Shown in pieces: positions 32,841-41,742 of a stretch of DNA of 64,000 bases. Within the stretch, counting starts at the first letter, position 1, and every line of letters starts with the position of its first letter. The position numbers were made by a program, and so were the translations under genes. This stretch comes from Paenibacillus phyllosphaerae (GTDB taxonomy: Bacteria > Bacillota > Bacilli > Paenibacillales > Paenibacillaceae): positions 62,001 through 126,000 of the forward strand of contig NZ_JACHXK010000010.1 in assembly GCF_014192105.1 (NCBI RefSeq), written 5' to 3'. The notes below the pieces were generated by a model that saw only the letters and a list, made by a program, of their open reading frames with translations, was not told where the DNA came from and searched no databases.

Positions 32841-33245
32841 CCAAACGCAATGAACAGGAGTAGTAGGACGATAGTTCCGGGAATGGCGGCTTCTCGCAGG
32901 TAGTTAAGAGAAGAGTCCGCCGGCAGAGAGCTGCGAACTTGGTGCGACGCAGCCGAAGGAGAAGTCCGAACTCGCCTGAAGAGCGGAACGCGGGAGTTGT
33001 GCCGTGAGATCCCTTGCATGCTTGGGGCGATCGAAGGTGCATGTACTGCGGGACGGCTGACCCCCGTAATCGGGTACGATCTTTCGTTGTCCCTTGCCCA
33101 GCAGCCAGCTGGCAGGGCGCAGGATCGGTGAGCGGGTTCGGACCTTCGACGGTTCGAGCAACGAGAGTGGTACCGCGGCACGCTGCTAAGAACAGCCTGT
33201 CGTCTCTTGGGAAATAACCAAGGGGCGTGCAGGCTGTTTTTGTTT
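32841..33245 (+). ncRNA. T-box leader 2 (leucine specifier)
   Basis: Second complete T-box in the same direction. It begins AAACGCAATGAACAGGAGTAG, repeats the GAGAGCTGCG and ACTCGCCTG parts of T-box 1 with specifier CTC at 32971-32973, and has GAGAGTGGTACCGCGG around 33163-33178. Its terminator has AACAGCCTG ... CAGGCTGTT arms and TTTTTGTTTT. Stem III sequences (CCCCCGTAATCGGG) are shared by both. Two T-boxes in series make read-through into leuA depend on two tRNA-binding events. Confidence 0.93.
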
Positions 33246-33248
33246 TAC

Positions 33249-33291
33249 ATACAAGAATTTATAAGTTCTACGCTTATAAACCATCTTGTAT
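33249..33291. repeat. Nested palindrome preceding copy E
   Basis: Outer arms ATACAAGA (33249) and TCTTGTAT (33284), inner arms TTTATAAG (33258-33265) and CTTATAAA (33273-33280), loop TTCTACG. The inner core matches the hairpin at 14755-14780 although the outer arms differ; both are followed by TTCGGAATGAAACG. Confidence 0.75.
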
Positions 33292-33297
33292 TTCTTC

Positions 33298-33347
33298 GGA
33301 ATGAAACGCGCTCACGCCATAAATCCGGCGACAGCCGTTTCACCTTG
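33298..33347 (+). repeat. Interspersed hairpin repeat, copy E
   Basis: GGAATGAAACG ... CGTTTCACCTTG, lying between the second T-box terminator and the leuA ribosome site, so it is part of the leuA mRNA. Confidence 0.65.
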
Positions 33348-33379
33348 GACAAAACCTAAATTTCAGGAGGTTAACCTTT

Positions 33380-34963
33380 ATGACGATAAACAATAGCCAG
33401 CCAACGGAAGCCGCTATGAAACGAATCCAAATTTTCGATACGACGCTGCGAGACGGCGAACAATCGCCCGGGGCTTCGCTGGATCCCGAGCAGAAGATCG
33501 TCATTGCCCGCCAGCTGGCGAAGCTGGGGGTGGACGTGATCGAGCCTGGCTTTGCGATATCCAGCCCTGGCGATTTCGCGGCGGTCCAGCAGATATCCCG
33601 CGAGCTGCAGACGGTGGAGATCGCCGGTTTTGCCCGTGCGATCAAAGCTGATATTGATGCGGCGATCAAGGCGACGCAGGATGCGGCTAGGCGCAGGCTG
33701 CACATCTTCATTTCCTCCTCGGATATTCATCTGGATTTTCAGCTGAAGAAATCCCGGGATCAAGTGGTCCAGATCGCCCGCGATATGGTCGCTTACGGCA
33801 AGCAGTTCGTCCCGGAGATCGAGTTCTCCGCGATGGATTCGAGCCGAGCCGGACGCGAGTTCGTCATCGAGCTGGTGGAAGCGGTGATCGCCGAAGGGGC
33901 GACGGTCATCAACCTGCCGGATACGCTGGGGTATGCGATGCCGGAAGAATACGGAGAGATGTTCCGCACGGTTCGCAAACATGCGCGGGGCGGGGATTCC
34001 GTTCGCTACAGCGCCCACTGCCACAACGATCTGGGGCTTGCGGTGGCGAATTCGCTGGCCGCGATTCAAGCGGGAGCAACGCAGATCGAAGTGACGCTGA
34101 ACGGCGTTGGCGAACGGGCGGGCAACTGCTCGCTCGAGGAACTGGTCATGGCGATCGAGACGCGCAAGTCGTTCATGCAGGCGGAGACGGGCATCGTGAC
34201 TAGCGAAATCTACGAGGCTTCGCGGATGGTCAGCCGGGCGATGAACTTCCCGATCGCCTTCAACAAGCCGATCGTCGGCCGCAATGCGTTCCAGCATGAA
34301 TCGGGCATTCACCAGGACGGCTTGCTCAAGAACCGCAATACGTACGAAATTATGGATCCCGAAGCGATGGGCATACCGCGCAGCATGATCGTCCTTGGCA
34401 AGCATTCCGGCCGCCATGCGATCAAGCACCGCCTGGCCGAGTATGGCATTACGCCGGACGATGCGCAGCTCCTCGACGTGTATACCCGGTTCAAGGAGCG
34501 TGCCGACGAGCTGAAGCTGGTGCCGGACGATGTGCTGATCCGGTTGGCGAGCGAATCGACGCAGCAGCAGCATGATCCTTACACGCTGATCGATCTGCAG
34601 GTGCTGGCCGGCACGCAGCGTTCGCGTATCGCGTCGGTGACGATCAAGGAGCGCGGCAGCGAAGACGAGAAGACCTATACCGGAAGCGGCACGGGGCCGC
34701 TCGAGGCGGTGATCCATTGCATTCAGCAGGCGATCCCGCAAGCGGCCGAGTTCGAGGATCTGGAGCTGCATTCGTTATCGACCGGCGAGGACGCGCGCGG
34801 CGAAGCAGTCGTCAGCATTTTACACGAAGGGCGACGCTTCCGGGGGACGGCCATCCATAACGATATTATTCTGGCAGCGGCGCAGGCTTACGTTGGCGCT
34901 TGCAATCAGATGATCTTAAGCGGAGCGGCCGATCAACCGGCAGCCGATCAAGACGCGGTATAA
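33380..34963 (+). CDS. leuA: 2-isopropylmalate synthase
   Basis: LeuA condenses acetyl-CoA with 2-ketoisovalerate, the first step of leucine synthesis. A 527-residue protein: the TIM-barrel signature IFDTTLRDGEQSPGASL, metal site SAHCHNDLGLAVANSLA, VEVTLNGVGERAGNCSLEE-type region (here IEVTLNGVGERAGN), and a C-terminal LeuA dimer/regulatory domain (from about residue 390) that normally gives feedback by leucine. ATG 33380 has AGGAGG 9 bases upstream. The two leucine T-boxes upstream support leucine-responsive control. No leuBCD genes follow, so it is separated from the rest of the pathway. Confidence 0.95.
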   Translation: MTINNSQPTEAAMKRIQIFDTTLRDGEQSPGASLDPEQKIVIARQLAKLGVDVIEPGFAISSPGDFAAVQQISRELQTVEIAGFARAIKADIDAAIKATQDAARRRLHIFISSSDIHLDFQLKKSRDQVVQIARDMVAYGKQFVPEIEFSAMDSSRAGREFVIELVEAVIAEGATVINLPDTLGYAMPEEYGEMFRTVRKHARGGDSVRYSAHCHNDLGLAVANSLAAIQAGATQIEVTLNGVGERAGNCSLEELVMAIETRKSFMQAETGIVTSEIYEASRMVSRAMNFPIAFNKPIVGRNAFQHESGIHQDGLLKNRNTYEIMDPEAMGIPRSMIVLGKHSGRHAIKHRLAEYGITPDDAQLLDVYTRFKERADELKLVPDDVLIRLASESTQQQHDPYTLIDLQVLAGTQRSRIASVTIKERGSEDEKTYTGSGTGPLEAVIHCIQQAIPQAAEFEDLELHSLSTGEDARGEAVVSILHEGRRFRGTAIHNDIILAAAQAYVGACNQMILSGAADQPAADQDAV

Positions 34964-35020
34964 CCGCGAACGAACGTAAGTAGTTTGGCGAGTTGAAGCC
35001 TGGGAGAGGTGGAGCGGCAC

Positions 35021-35833
35021 ATGGAGGCGATCATCAAGTACTACAGCGGATTTGACGAGTGGGGAAGACTGGACCGGGAGCCGGTCGAAATGGCGGTCAA
35101 CCTGCATTACATGCGCACCTATATGCCGTCGTCCGGCCGAGTGCTGGATATTGGCGCGGGACCAGGCAAGTACGCGATGCAGCTGGCAGCTTCCGGCTAT
35201 CGGGTCACGTTGGCGGATCTGACGCCGCGGCTGGTCGAATTAGCCAGGCAGAAGGCCGTTGAATCGCAGTTGGACGGCCGCTTCGACGGCTTCCATGTCG
35301 CCGACGCATGCGATCTCTCGCCATTCGAGGACGACAGCTTCGAAGCTGCTATTATGCTGGGGCCGATGTATCATCTGCAAGCGAAGCAAGCCAGGGAACG
35401 CGCTGTCCGTGAGCTGAATCGCGTCACGAAGCGCAATGGGGTTGTCTGTGTCGCTTTTATGCCCAAGAACCGGCATCTCGCCGTTTCGCTGGCGAATCCA
35501 TTGTTCTGGAAGCCGAATCACACCGCACAGGGGATCCGAGACTTCGCGAAATCAGGCTGCTTCAATCACACGGACGAGGGGCGTTTTACAGGCGCTTATT
35601 ACGAGGAAGTCGAGGCCATTAAGCCGTTTATGGAGGCGGCAGGTTTCGAGACGCTCGCGCTTATCGCATCGGAGAGCATTGCCGGTGCCATGGGGGCGGA
35701 AGCTTGGGCGCATTGGCGTTCCCAAGGGCAGGAGGCATTCGAGCACATGATGCAGCTTATCTGCGAAAGGGCGGCAGACCCTTCCATTCTTGGCAGCGCC
35801 GCGCATCTGATGTACGTTGGGCGCAAATGCTAA
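35021..35833 (+). CDS. Class I SAM-dependent methyltransferase
   Basis: A 270-residue Rossmann-fold methyltransferase. VLDIGAGPGKYAMQLAASG is motif I, VTLADLTPRLVELARQ binds the adenine and ribose, and AAIMLGPMYHL is motif IV. The substrate cannot be read from the sequence. ATG 35021 is preferred over GTG 35009; GGGAGAGGTGG lies upstream. It follows leuA by 57 bases and may be co-transcribed, though no functional tie to leucine synthesis is known. Confidence 0.87.
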   Translation: MEAIIKYYSGFDEWGRLDREPVEMAVNLHYMRTYMPSSGRVLDIGAGPGKYAMQLAASGYRVTLADLTPRLVELARQKAVESQLDGRFDGFHVADACDLSPFEDDSFEAAIMLGPMYHLQAKQARERAVRELNRVTKRNGVVCVAFMPKNRHLAVSLANPLFWKPNHTAQGIRDFAKSGCFNHTDEGRFTGAYYEEVEAIKPFMEAAGFETLALIASESIAGAMGAEAWAHWRSQGQEAFEHMMQLICERAADPSILGSAAHLMYVGRKC

Positions 35834-35983
35834 CCAATCGGGGCGGATCAGTATATCTGATTCGCCTTTCTTTCGTGTATTAGCAGCATTTGTCGAATAA
35901 AAAGGGTTCAAGCCTTGCATCCGATGGTTAATGAGGTGCAGTATATTTGTCGAAACGGGCATAAGTTCACTTCTCGCCCAAAG

Positions 35984-36264
35984 TTATCCACAAAAATATG
36001 CACAGAAAAATTGGAAAATGTGCACAAGTCTCAAATACCCAGTGTTTTCGGACGTCCCCGATGTGAACAATTGGGGGATAAGTTCTTCACAGGTCGATTG
36101 TGGATAATGTGGATAGTGGGTGTAATTTATTCGCTTTTTAACGGCGTTACACATTGTATACATAAAAAAGGCTAAGGATCTGGTACTAACGAGTCGTCGT
36201 TCATGCCAGAATTGCCGCACAATTCGTCTGCAGATGTGGATAATTCTGTGGAAAACGTGGATAG
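35984..36264. other. DnaA-box cluster
   Basis: The 680-base gap 35834-36514 has no supported gene. It holds three perfect DnaA boxes: TTATCCACA at 35984-35992 (+), and TGTGGATAA at 36099-36107 and 36235-36243 (- orientation). Near-matches are TGTGGATAG at 36108-36116, TGTGGAAAA at about 36246-36254 and CGTGGATAG at about 36256-36264. An inverted repeat GTGTAA ... TTACAC lies at about 36120-36152. No dnaA or dnaN is nearby, so it is more like a DnaA-titration or regulatory cluster than oriC. Confidence 0.75.
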
Positions 36265-36415
36265 TTGCCAAATGAAGGTTATTGGCATGCGGATTTCCGA
36301 CAGGATGTCGATCTGCTTCACGCTGTCGACACGATCGACAGTTTCGGAATGTCGAATGCGGCATGCGAAGTTAGATCAGCTTGTGCAAGAAGATTATCGC
36401 CATAAAATTCTTTTC

Positions 36416-36456
36416 GACAAAAACATAAGAAGGACCGCAGGTTTCCCCGCGGCCCT
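36416..36456 (-). terminator. Terminator of the ABC-F gene
   Basis: On the minus strand AGGGCCGC pairs with GCGGTCCT, followed by TTCTTATGTTTTTG. Confidence 0.65.
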
Positions 36457-36514
36457 CATCCTTACTCTTCGATAAAACCTAACGCTTAGTCAACCGACGC
36501 GGTGTCTTCCTTCG

Positions 36515-38455
36515 TTAAGCCAACAACTCTTCCCACTGCTCGTAAACTGCGGCAAGCTCTGCCTTGCGCTTGTCCATATCAGCTTGAATCGTCTGTACGC
36601 GGACATAGTCGTTAAAGACTTCCGGATCGGCTAGCTGCTCTTCCAGACCGGCAATCTCACCCTCCAGCGTGGCAATGCTCTGCTCCAGCTGTTCCAGTTT
36701 GCGCTGCTTCGACCGTTCGTCACGTTTGGCCTGTTTGTCGGCTTGATAAGAGGTAACCGGCGCCGGTTCGCTCGCTTGAACGGTTTTTCCGGGTTTTCCT
36801 GCCGTTTGTGACAGCGTTTCCAGTCGCAACTCTTCTATTTCACGCTTTTTCTCGACCATTTCGTCATAATTTCCCAGGAAATGCTCGATTCCTTGCGGGG
36901 TCAGTTCGACAATGCGCTCGGCCATCTTATTCAGGAAGTAACGGTCATGGGAGATGAACAGCAATGTACCGTCATAATCCTCCAAGGCCGACTCGAGCAC
37001 CTCTTTGCTGAAGAGGTCCAAATGGTTCGTAGGCTCGTCGAGAATGAGCACATTGGCGCGGGCTAGCATCAGTTTGGACAGGGAAACCCGTGCTTTCTCG
37101 CCGCCGCTGAGCGATCCGACGCGCTTGAGTACGTCATCGCCGCTGAACAGGAAGTTGCCCAATACAGTGCGGATGCGAACCTCCTCCAGGTGGGGATATT
37201 CCTTCCACAGCTCTTCGAGGACCGTATTCTGCGGATTCAAGCTTGTGTGTTCCTGATCGTAATAGCCGATCTTGACGTTGCTGCCCCAATGAATCGTTCC
37301 GGAATGATGGGGACGCTGGCCGACGAGCGCCTTGAGCATGGTGGACTTGCCGATTCCGTTCGGCCCGATCAGGGCAACGCTCTCGCCTCGCTCCAAGCGG
37401 TACGTCACATTGCGGAAGAGCGGTTCCTGCTTCTCTTCGAACATAATCGATAGATCGCGCACATCGAGCACGTCATTGCCTGTCTGACGGTCGATCTCGA
37501 AGGAGAAATGCGCCTTCTTCAAGTCGCCAAGCGGCTTATCGAGCCTTTCCATACGCTCGAGCGCCTTGCGCCGGCTCTGAGCCCGTTTGGTCGTCGAGGC
37601 GCGGACGAGATTGCGCTGAATGAAATCCTCCATCTTGGCGATCTCGTCCTGTTGTTTCTCGAACTGCTTCATCTGAGACTCGTATTCCGCTGCCTTCAGA
37701 TCGATATAGCGGCTGTAGTTGCCCGTATAGCGCTTGGCTTGATGGCGTTCGATCTCCACGATGGCCGAGACGACGGCGTCGAGGAAATAACGGTCATGGG
37801 ATACGACAAGAACGGCGCCGGAGTAACTCTTCAGATAGTCCTCCAACCAGGTCAGCGTCGGGATATCGAGATAGTTGGTCGGCTCGTCTAGCATGAGCAG
37901 ATCGGGGGCCTGCAGCAGAATGCGGGCAAGCGCGAGTCTTGTTTTTTGGCCGCCGCTTAGCGTCGACACGATGGTGTCTTGCGGGAATGTGCTGAATCCC
38001 ATCCCGTGCAGGACGCTGCGAATGCGGGTCTCCATCTCGAAGCCGCCTTGCTCGCGGAACTTGTCCGACAGCCGGGCATATTTCTCGAGCGTATCCTCGT
38101 ATGCCTTGCCGTCTTCCTGGTGGGCCGGATCGGCGATCCGCGCTTCTATGGCGCGAAGCTCCTTCTCCATCTCGATCAGATGGGCGAAGACCGAGCGCAT
38201 CTCTTCTTCGATCGTCCGCTCGGATTGCAGGCCGCTTGTCTGGGCCAGATAGCCGAGCGTCGTCTCTTTGGACTTATAGATGGTGCCTGAATCGTAGGAT
38301 AGTTCGCCTGCGATGATTTTGAGCAGCGTTGATTTGCCTGCGCCGTTAACGCCGACAAGGCCGATCCGCTCGCGGGGTAGAATCTGAAAGGTAATGCCAG
38401 ATAGTATCGGCTGGACGCCGTAATTTTTGGTAATCTCGGATACTTGCAGCAGCAT
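36515..38455 (-). CDS. ABC-F family ATPase, YdiF-like
   Basis: A 646-residue protein with two ABC domains and no membrane part. Walker A motifs are GVNGAGKST and GPNGIGKST; signature motifs LSGGQKTRLALA and LSGGEKARVSLS; both Walker B sites end in DEPTN(Y/H)LD. The interdomain linker (residues 245-325) is a charged helical hairpin, the P-site tRNA interaction motif, and the C-terminus is coiled coil. ABC-F proteins act on the ribosome in translation or antibiotic resistance. Position between tsaD and moaC matches B. subtilis ydiF, so a housekeeping role is likelier than resistance. The ATG at 38455 follows AAAGG; the frame extends upstream without a ribosome site. Confidence 0.92.
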   Translation of the reverse strand: MLLQVSEITKNYGVQPILSGITFQILPRERIGLVGVNGAGKSTLLKIIAGELSYDSGTIYKSKETTLGYLAQTSGLQSERTIEEEMRSVFAHLIEMEKELRAIEARIADPAHQEDGKAYEDTLEKYARLSDKFREQGGFEMETRIRSVLHGMGFSTFPQDTIVSTLSGGQKTRLALARILLQAPDLLMLDEPTNYLDIPTLTWLEDYLKSYSGAVLVVSHDRYFLDAVVSAIVEIERHQAKRYTGNYSRYIDLKAAEYESQMKQFEKQQDEIAKMEDFIQRNLVRASTTKRAQSRRKALERMERLDKPLGDLKKAHFSFEIDRQTGNDVLDVRDLSIMFEEKQEPLFRNVTYRLERGESVALIGPNGIGKSTMLKALVGQRPHHSGTIHWGSNVKIGYYDQEHTSLNPQNTVLEELWKEYPHLEEVRIRTVLGNFLFSGDDVLKRVGSLSGGEKARVSLSKLMLARANVLILDEPTNHLDLFSKEVLESALEDYDGTLLFISHDRYFLNKMAERIVELTPQGIEHFLGNYDEMVEKKREIEELRLETLSQTAGKPGKTVQASEPAPVTSYQADKQAKRDERSKQRKLEQLEQSIATLEGEIAGLEEQLADPEVFNDYVRVQTIQADMDKRKAELAAVYEQWEELLA

Positions 38456-38688
38456 GGATAATCCAACCTTTCGATTGATAAAAACTATAAGTGATGCGAT
38501 TTCCCTTAGTGTACCGAAAGATAACGGAAACGACAACGCTTGGCAGGAAATGTTTGGTCGATCCGGAATGCTTCCCTTGCCATTGGCGAAATATGGGCAA
38601 CAATGGTACACTAATTACACAATCTTGAGCAAAAAGAGAGAGTGGCGGGCCGTGAGAGACGCGGACCGCCAAACTGGGCGGGGAACGA

Positions 38689-39303
38689 ATGAAAGAGATG
38701 AAGCAAGCCGCCCGCCAAGAAGCGGCGGCAAGACGGGAACAGCTTCCCGAGTTATTGCGCGCCGAGTTGTCCGAGCGCGCATGCATGGAGGCCAAGGCGT
38801 GGCTGGAGCGGCAGCAGGCGGAAAGCTTCATGATCTATGCGGATTTCCGGTCCGAGCTTCGGACATGGCCGCTCATTGAGTGGGGAATTCGGCATAACAA
38901 GACGGTTATTGTACCGCGGTGCTTGCCGCAGGACCGCTCCATGGAGCTCTATGCGATTAACGGCCGATCCGATCTCGCGGCCGGTGCTTACGGCATTATG
39001 GAGCCGAATCCGGCTTCCGCGCGGCGGATCTCGCTGCAGGAGCAACTGCCGGATGCCGTGTTCGTGCCAGGCTTGGCTTTTGACCGGGATGGCGGAAGGC
39101 TCGGATACGGGGGAGGTTACTACGACCGGTTTCGGGACAGGATGGAGGAGGCTGCCGCTCGGCTAGGCAGGTCTCTGCCGCCTTGGATCGGACTAGCTTA
39201 TGAAGCGCAGTGGGTCGATGGCATCCCGATGGAAGCGCATGATGCGCGCGTAGACGGCGTGATTACCGAGAACGGGATTGCGCTTGTCCACAAGGAGTCA
39301 TAA
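38689..39303 (+). CDS. 5-formyltetrahydrofolate cyclo-ligase
   Basis: A 204-residue enzyme converting 5-formyl-THF to 5,10-methenyl-THF with ATP. Family signs are the N-terminal basic helix, FMIYADFRSELRTWPLI, AVFVPGLAFDRDGGRLGYGGGYYDRF (phosphate-binding loop) and the C-terminal VDGVITENG. Length is typical. It is divergent from the ABC-F gene and precedes moaC by 46 bases. Confidence 0.92.
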   Translation: MKEMKQAARQEAAARREQLPELLRAELSERACMEAKAWLERQQAESFMIYADFRSELRTWPLIEWGIRHNKTVIVPRCLPQDRSMELYAINGRSDLAAGAYGIMEPNPASARRISLQEQLPDAVFVPGLAFDRDGGRLGYGGGYYDRFRDRMEEAAARLGRSLPPWIGLAYEAQWVDGIPMEAHDARVDGVITENGIALVHKES

Positions 39304-39349
39304 CTTAGGTCTTAAATTGGCATGAGATGAAAGGATGGGGCAGAAGGCG

Positions 39350-39829
39350 ATGGAGCTGACGCATTTTAACGAGCAGGGCCGTGCACGGATGGTGGATGTC
39401 TCGGATAAGGAAGTAACGAGCCGCACGGCCATAGCGCGAACGACGGTTACCATGTATGCGGACACGCTGTCTCGCATCAAGGCGGGGACGATCGGCAAAG
39501 GCGATGTGCTTGCGGTCGCGCAGGTTGCCGGCGTGATGGCGGCGAAGAATACGTCGAATTGGATTCCGATGTGCCATCCCCTTCCGCTGACGGGAATCAA
39601 TCTGGCATTCTCCGATAACGGAGAGAATGAGCTATATATAGAAGGAACCGTGAAGACCACCGGCAAGACGGGGGTCGAGATGGAGGCGCTAACGGCCGTC
39701 TCGGCAGCCGCGCTGACGGTGTACGATATGTGCAAGGCGCTGCAGAAGGACATCGTGATTGGTCCAACCCATTTGGTCTCGAAGACCGGGGGCAAAAGCG
39801 GCGATTATAAGCATTCATCATCGAACTGA
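39350..39829 (+). CDS. moaC: Cyclic pyranopterin monophosphate synthase
   Basis: MoaC makes cyclic pyranopterin monophosphate in molybdenum cofactor synthesis. The protein (159 aa) has [18 protein letters not shown] at the start, then [17 protein letters not shown] with active-site His residues, and [25 protein letters not shown] 39350 aligns with known MoaC starts; an ATG at 39335 would add five residues and has no better ribosome site. First of three molybdopterin genes. Confidence 0.94.
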   Translation: MELTHFNEQGRARMVDVSDKEVTSRTAIARTTVTMYADTLSRIKAGTIGKGDVLAVAQVAGVMAAKNTSNWIPMCHPLPLTGINLAFSDNGENELYIEGTVKTTGKTGVEMEALTAVSAAALTVYDMCKALQKDIVIGPTHLVSKTGGKSGDYKHSSSN

Positions 39830-39866
39830 CTGCTTACAATCTCGAAGAAACCAGGGGGAGAAGCTC

Positions 39867-40361
39867 ATGCGGTGGAAAGTAGCGTTGCTAACAGCCAGCG
39901 ACAAAGGCTCGCGCGGTGAACGGGAAGATACGAGCGCTCAGGTCATACGTGAGCTGGTGGAAGAAGAACTAGGCGGCGACATCGTCGACTATCGCATCGT
40001 CCCTGACGAGCAGGACGAGATTATGGCCGCATTAATCGAGATGACCGATTATTACCGGGCTGACCTCGTCATTACGACAGGCGGCACGGGATTGTCGCCG
40101 CGCGACTGGACGCCGGAAGCGACGCTTAAGGTCATCGATCGCAATGTGCCGGGCTTGGCCGAAGCGATGCGGATCGGGGCGATGCAGCGGACCAGGCAGG
40201 CGATGCTCTCGCGCGGGGTATGCGGTATTCGCGGGCGTTCCCTCATTATTAACCTGCCGGGCAGCCCGAAAGGCGTCCATGAGAATCTGATGGCCATTAT
40301 AGACCAACTGCCTCATGCGCTCAGCATTCTGTCAGGCCGGATCGGGGAGCACAATGCATGA
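39867..40361 (+). CDS. mogA: Molybdopterin adenylyltransferase MogA/MoaB type
   Basis: A 164-residue protein with the MoCF domain: LLTASDKGSRGEREDTS, DLVITTGGTGLSPRDWTPEAT and LIINLPGSPKGVHENL. It adenylates molybdopterin before metal insertion. GGGGGAG lies 9-10 bases before the ATG. Its stop overlaps the next start as ATGA. In B. subtilis rex occupies this place beside moaC; rex is absent here. Confidence 0.9.
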   Translation: MRWKVALLTASDKGSRGEREDTSAQVIRELVEEELGGDIVDYRIVPDEQDEIMAALIEMTDYYRADLVITTGGTGLSPRDWTPEATLKVIDRNVPGLAEAMRIGAMQRTRQAMLSRGVCGIRGRSLIINLPGSPKGVHENLMAIIDQLPHALSILSGRIGEHNA

Positions 40362-41380
40362 ATAATACGACATCGTTGAAGGAAGTGCCGGTCGAGCAGG
40401 CGATTGGCTTAAGATTGGCGCACGATCTGACGCAGATATTGCCGGGTCAATTCAAAGGCAGGCTGTTCAAGAAAGGTCATGTCATTACGGAAGCGGACAT
40501 TCCGAAGCTGCTCGATATCGGTAAAGCCCATATCTACATTCTCAATCTGGGCGATCAAGAGCTGCATGAGGATGACGCCGCACTGCGCATGGCGTCCGCG
40601 CTGCAAGGAGAAGGTACGAAGTTGACCGAGCCGCATGAGGGGAAAGTCGCGGTGAAGTCGGAGCTTACTGCTCCTGGGCTAGCCGTTATCGATCCGGCGT
40701 TCGTGCAGGCCGTCAATGAGATTGGCGAGATCGCGCTCGCAACGATCAAGACGAATGCCGTCGTGCAGCCCGGCGGGCAGATTGCCGCTACGCGCGTCAT
40801 CCCGCTCGTGGTGGCCAAGGAGAAAGTCGAACAAGTCGAAGCGCTCGCGCAAGCTTACCGGAATGAACATGAGGGACAAGGGCCGCTGGCGATTAAGCCG
40901 CTCAATTCGTTCAAGATCGGCCTGCTTACCACAGGCGGCGAGGTATTCTCCGGCCGAATCGAGGACAAATTCGGACCGGCGGTCAGAAGGATTGTCGAGT
41001 CGCTTGGCTCCGAGGTGGCCGAGCAGCGTTTTGCGCCGGATGACAGACAAACAATTGTCAACGAAATCCACTATTTGCTTGATAAGCGTTATGATATGAT
41101 ACTAGTGTCCGGCGGTATGTCCGTCGACCCGGATGACCGCACGCCGGCGGCGATTAAAGAAGCCGGAGCGGATATTGTCAGCTACGGTACGCCGATGCTG
41201 CCCGGCTCGATGCTGCTGGTCGGCTACATAGGCACAGTTCCGATTATGGGGTTGCCTGGCTGCGTCATGCATGACCCGTATACGTCGTTTAATGTTTTGC
41301 TGCCGCGGATACTCGCCGGCGATACCATCAAGAGGGCGGATATCGTCGATATGGGATACGGCGGTTTGTACGGCTGCTAG
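40358..41380 (+). CDS. Molybdopterin-binding protein
   Basis: A 340-residue protein with a MoCF-biosynthesis domain at the C-terminal half: IGLLTTGGEVFSGRIEDKFGPAVRR, MILVSGGMSVDPDDRTPAAIK and PIMGLPGCVMHDPYTSFNVLLPRIL. The N-terminal half resembles a MoeA-like or SAF-type fold but lacks most MoeA landmarks and the protein is shorter than MoeA (about 400). It is translationally coupled to mogA (ATGA). It probably binds molybdopterin or acts late in cofactor assembly; the exact step is not clear. Confidence 0.82.
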   Translation: MNNTTSLKEVPVEQAIGLRLAHDLTQILPGQFKGRLFKKGHVITEADIPKLLDIGKAHIYILNLGDQELHEDDAALRMASALQGEGTKLTEPHEGKVAVKSELTAPGLAVIDPAFVQAVNEIGEIALATIKTNAVVQPGGQIAATRVIPLVVAKEKVEQVEALAQAYRNEHEGQGPLAIKPLNSFKIGLLTTGGEVFSGRIEDKFGPAVRRIVESLGSEVAEQRFAPDDRQTIVNEIHYLLDKRYDMILVSGGMSVDPDDRTPAAIKEAGADIVSYGTPMLPGSMLLVGYIGTVPIMGLPGCVMHDPYTSFNVLLPRILAGDTIKRADIVDMGYGGLYGC

Positions 41381-41464
41381 AATATTGTTTTGTCTGTGGT
41401 TTGAATTGAATCGAAGAGGTGCGATCAAGCAGTAACCGCGCCTACTTTTAGGAGGAAGAACATC

Positions 41465-41701
41465 ATGTTCAACGGCATTGGCGTTACCGGATTCATCTTG
41501 ATCGTGCTTGTTGCCTTGCTGCTGTTTGGTCCGAATAAGCTGCCTGAACTCGGACGCGCTTTCGGTCGCACGCTGAAGGAATTCAAGGCTGGCGCGAAGG
41601 ATCTCATGGATGACGACGATAAGGACCGCAAGGACACAAGCCGCATCGAAGTTAACCGTGACAAAGAAGAGAAGATCGAAGCGAAGCGGCTCCCGGAGTA
41701 A
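41465..41701 (+). CDS. tatA: Sec-independent translocase TatA
   Basis: A 78-residue TatA/E protein: one N-terminal membrane helix ([33 protein letters not shown]) with the F-G-P hinge, then an amphipathic helix and an acidic-basic tail. It forms the pore for folded proteins bearing twin-arginine signals. AGGAGGAAGAACATC precedes the ATG. tatC follows 41 bases later, as in B. subtilis tatAy-tatCy. Confidence 0.95.
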   Translation: MFNGIGVTGFILIVLVALLLFGPNKLPELGRAFGRTLKEFKAGAKDLMDDDDKDRKDTSRIEVNRDKEEKIEAKRLPE

Positions 41702-41742
41702 TGCGGAGCTCGCTTTTTTTTGATTAGATAGGTGAGGTGAGC

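Noticed and set aside
32287..33217. Small open frames in the leuA leader
   Set aside because: They coincide with the two T-box RNAs, whose structure explains the sequence.
33371..34771. 466-residue open frame opposite leuA
   Set aside because: Arg/His/Leu-rich shadow composition and complete overlap with a certain gene.
35984..36264. Chromosomal replication origin oriC
   Set aside because: No dnaA, dnaN or rpmH neighbours; the gene order around it is the ydi/tat/gro region.
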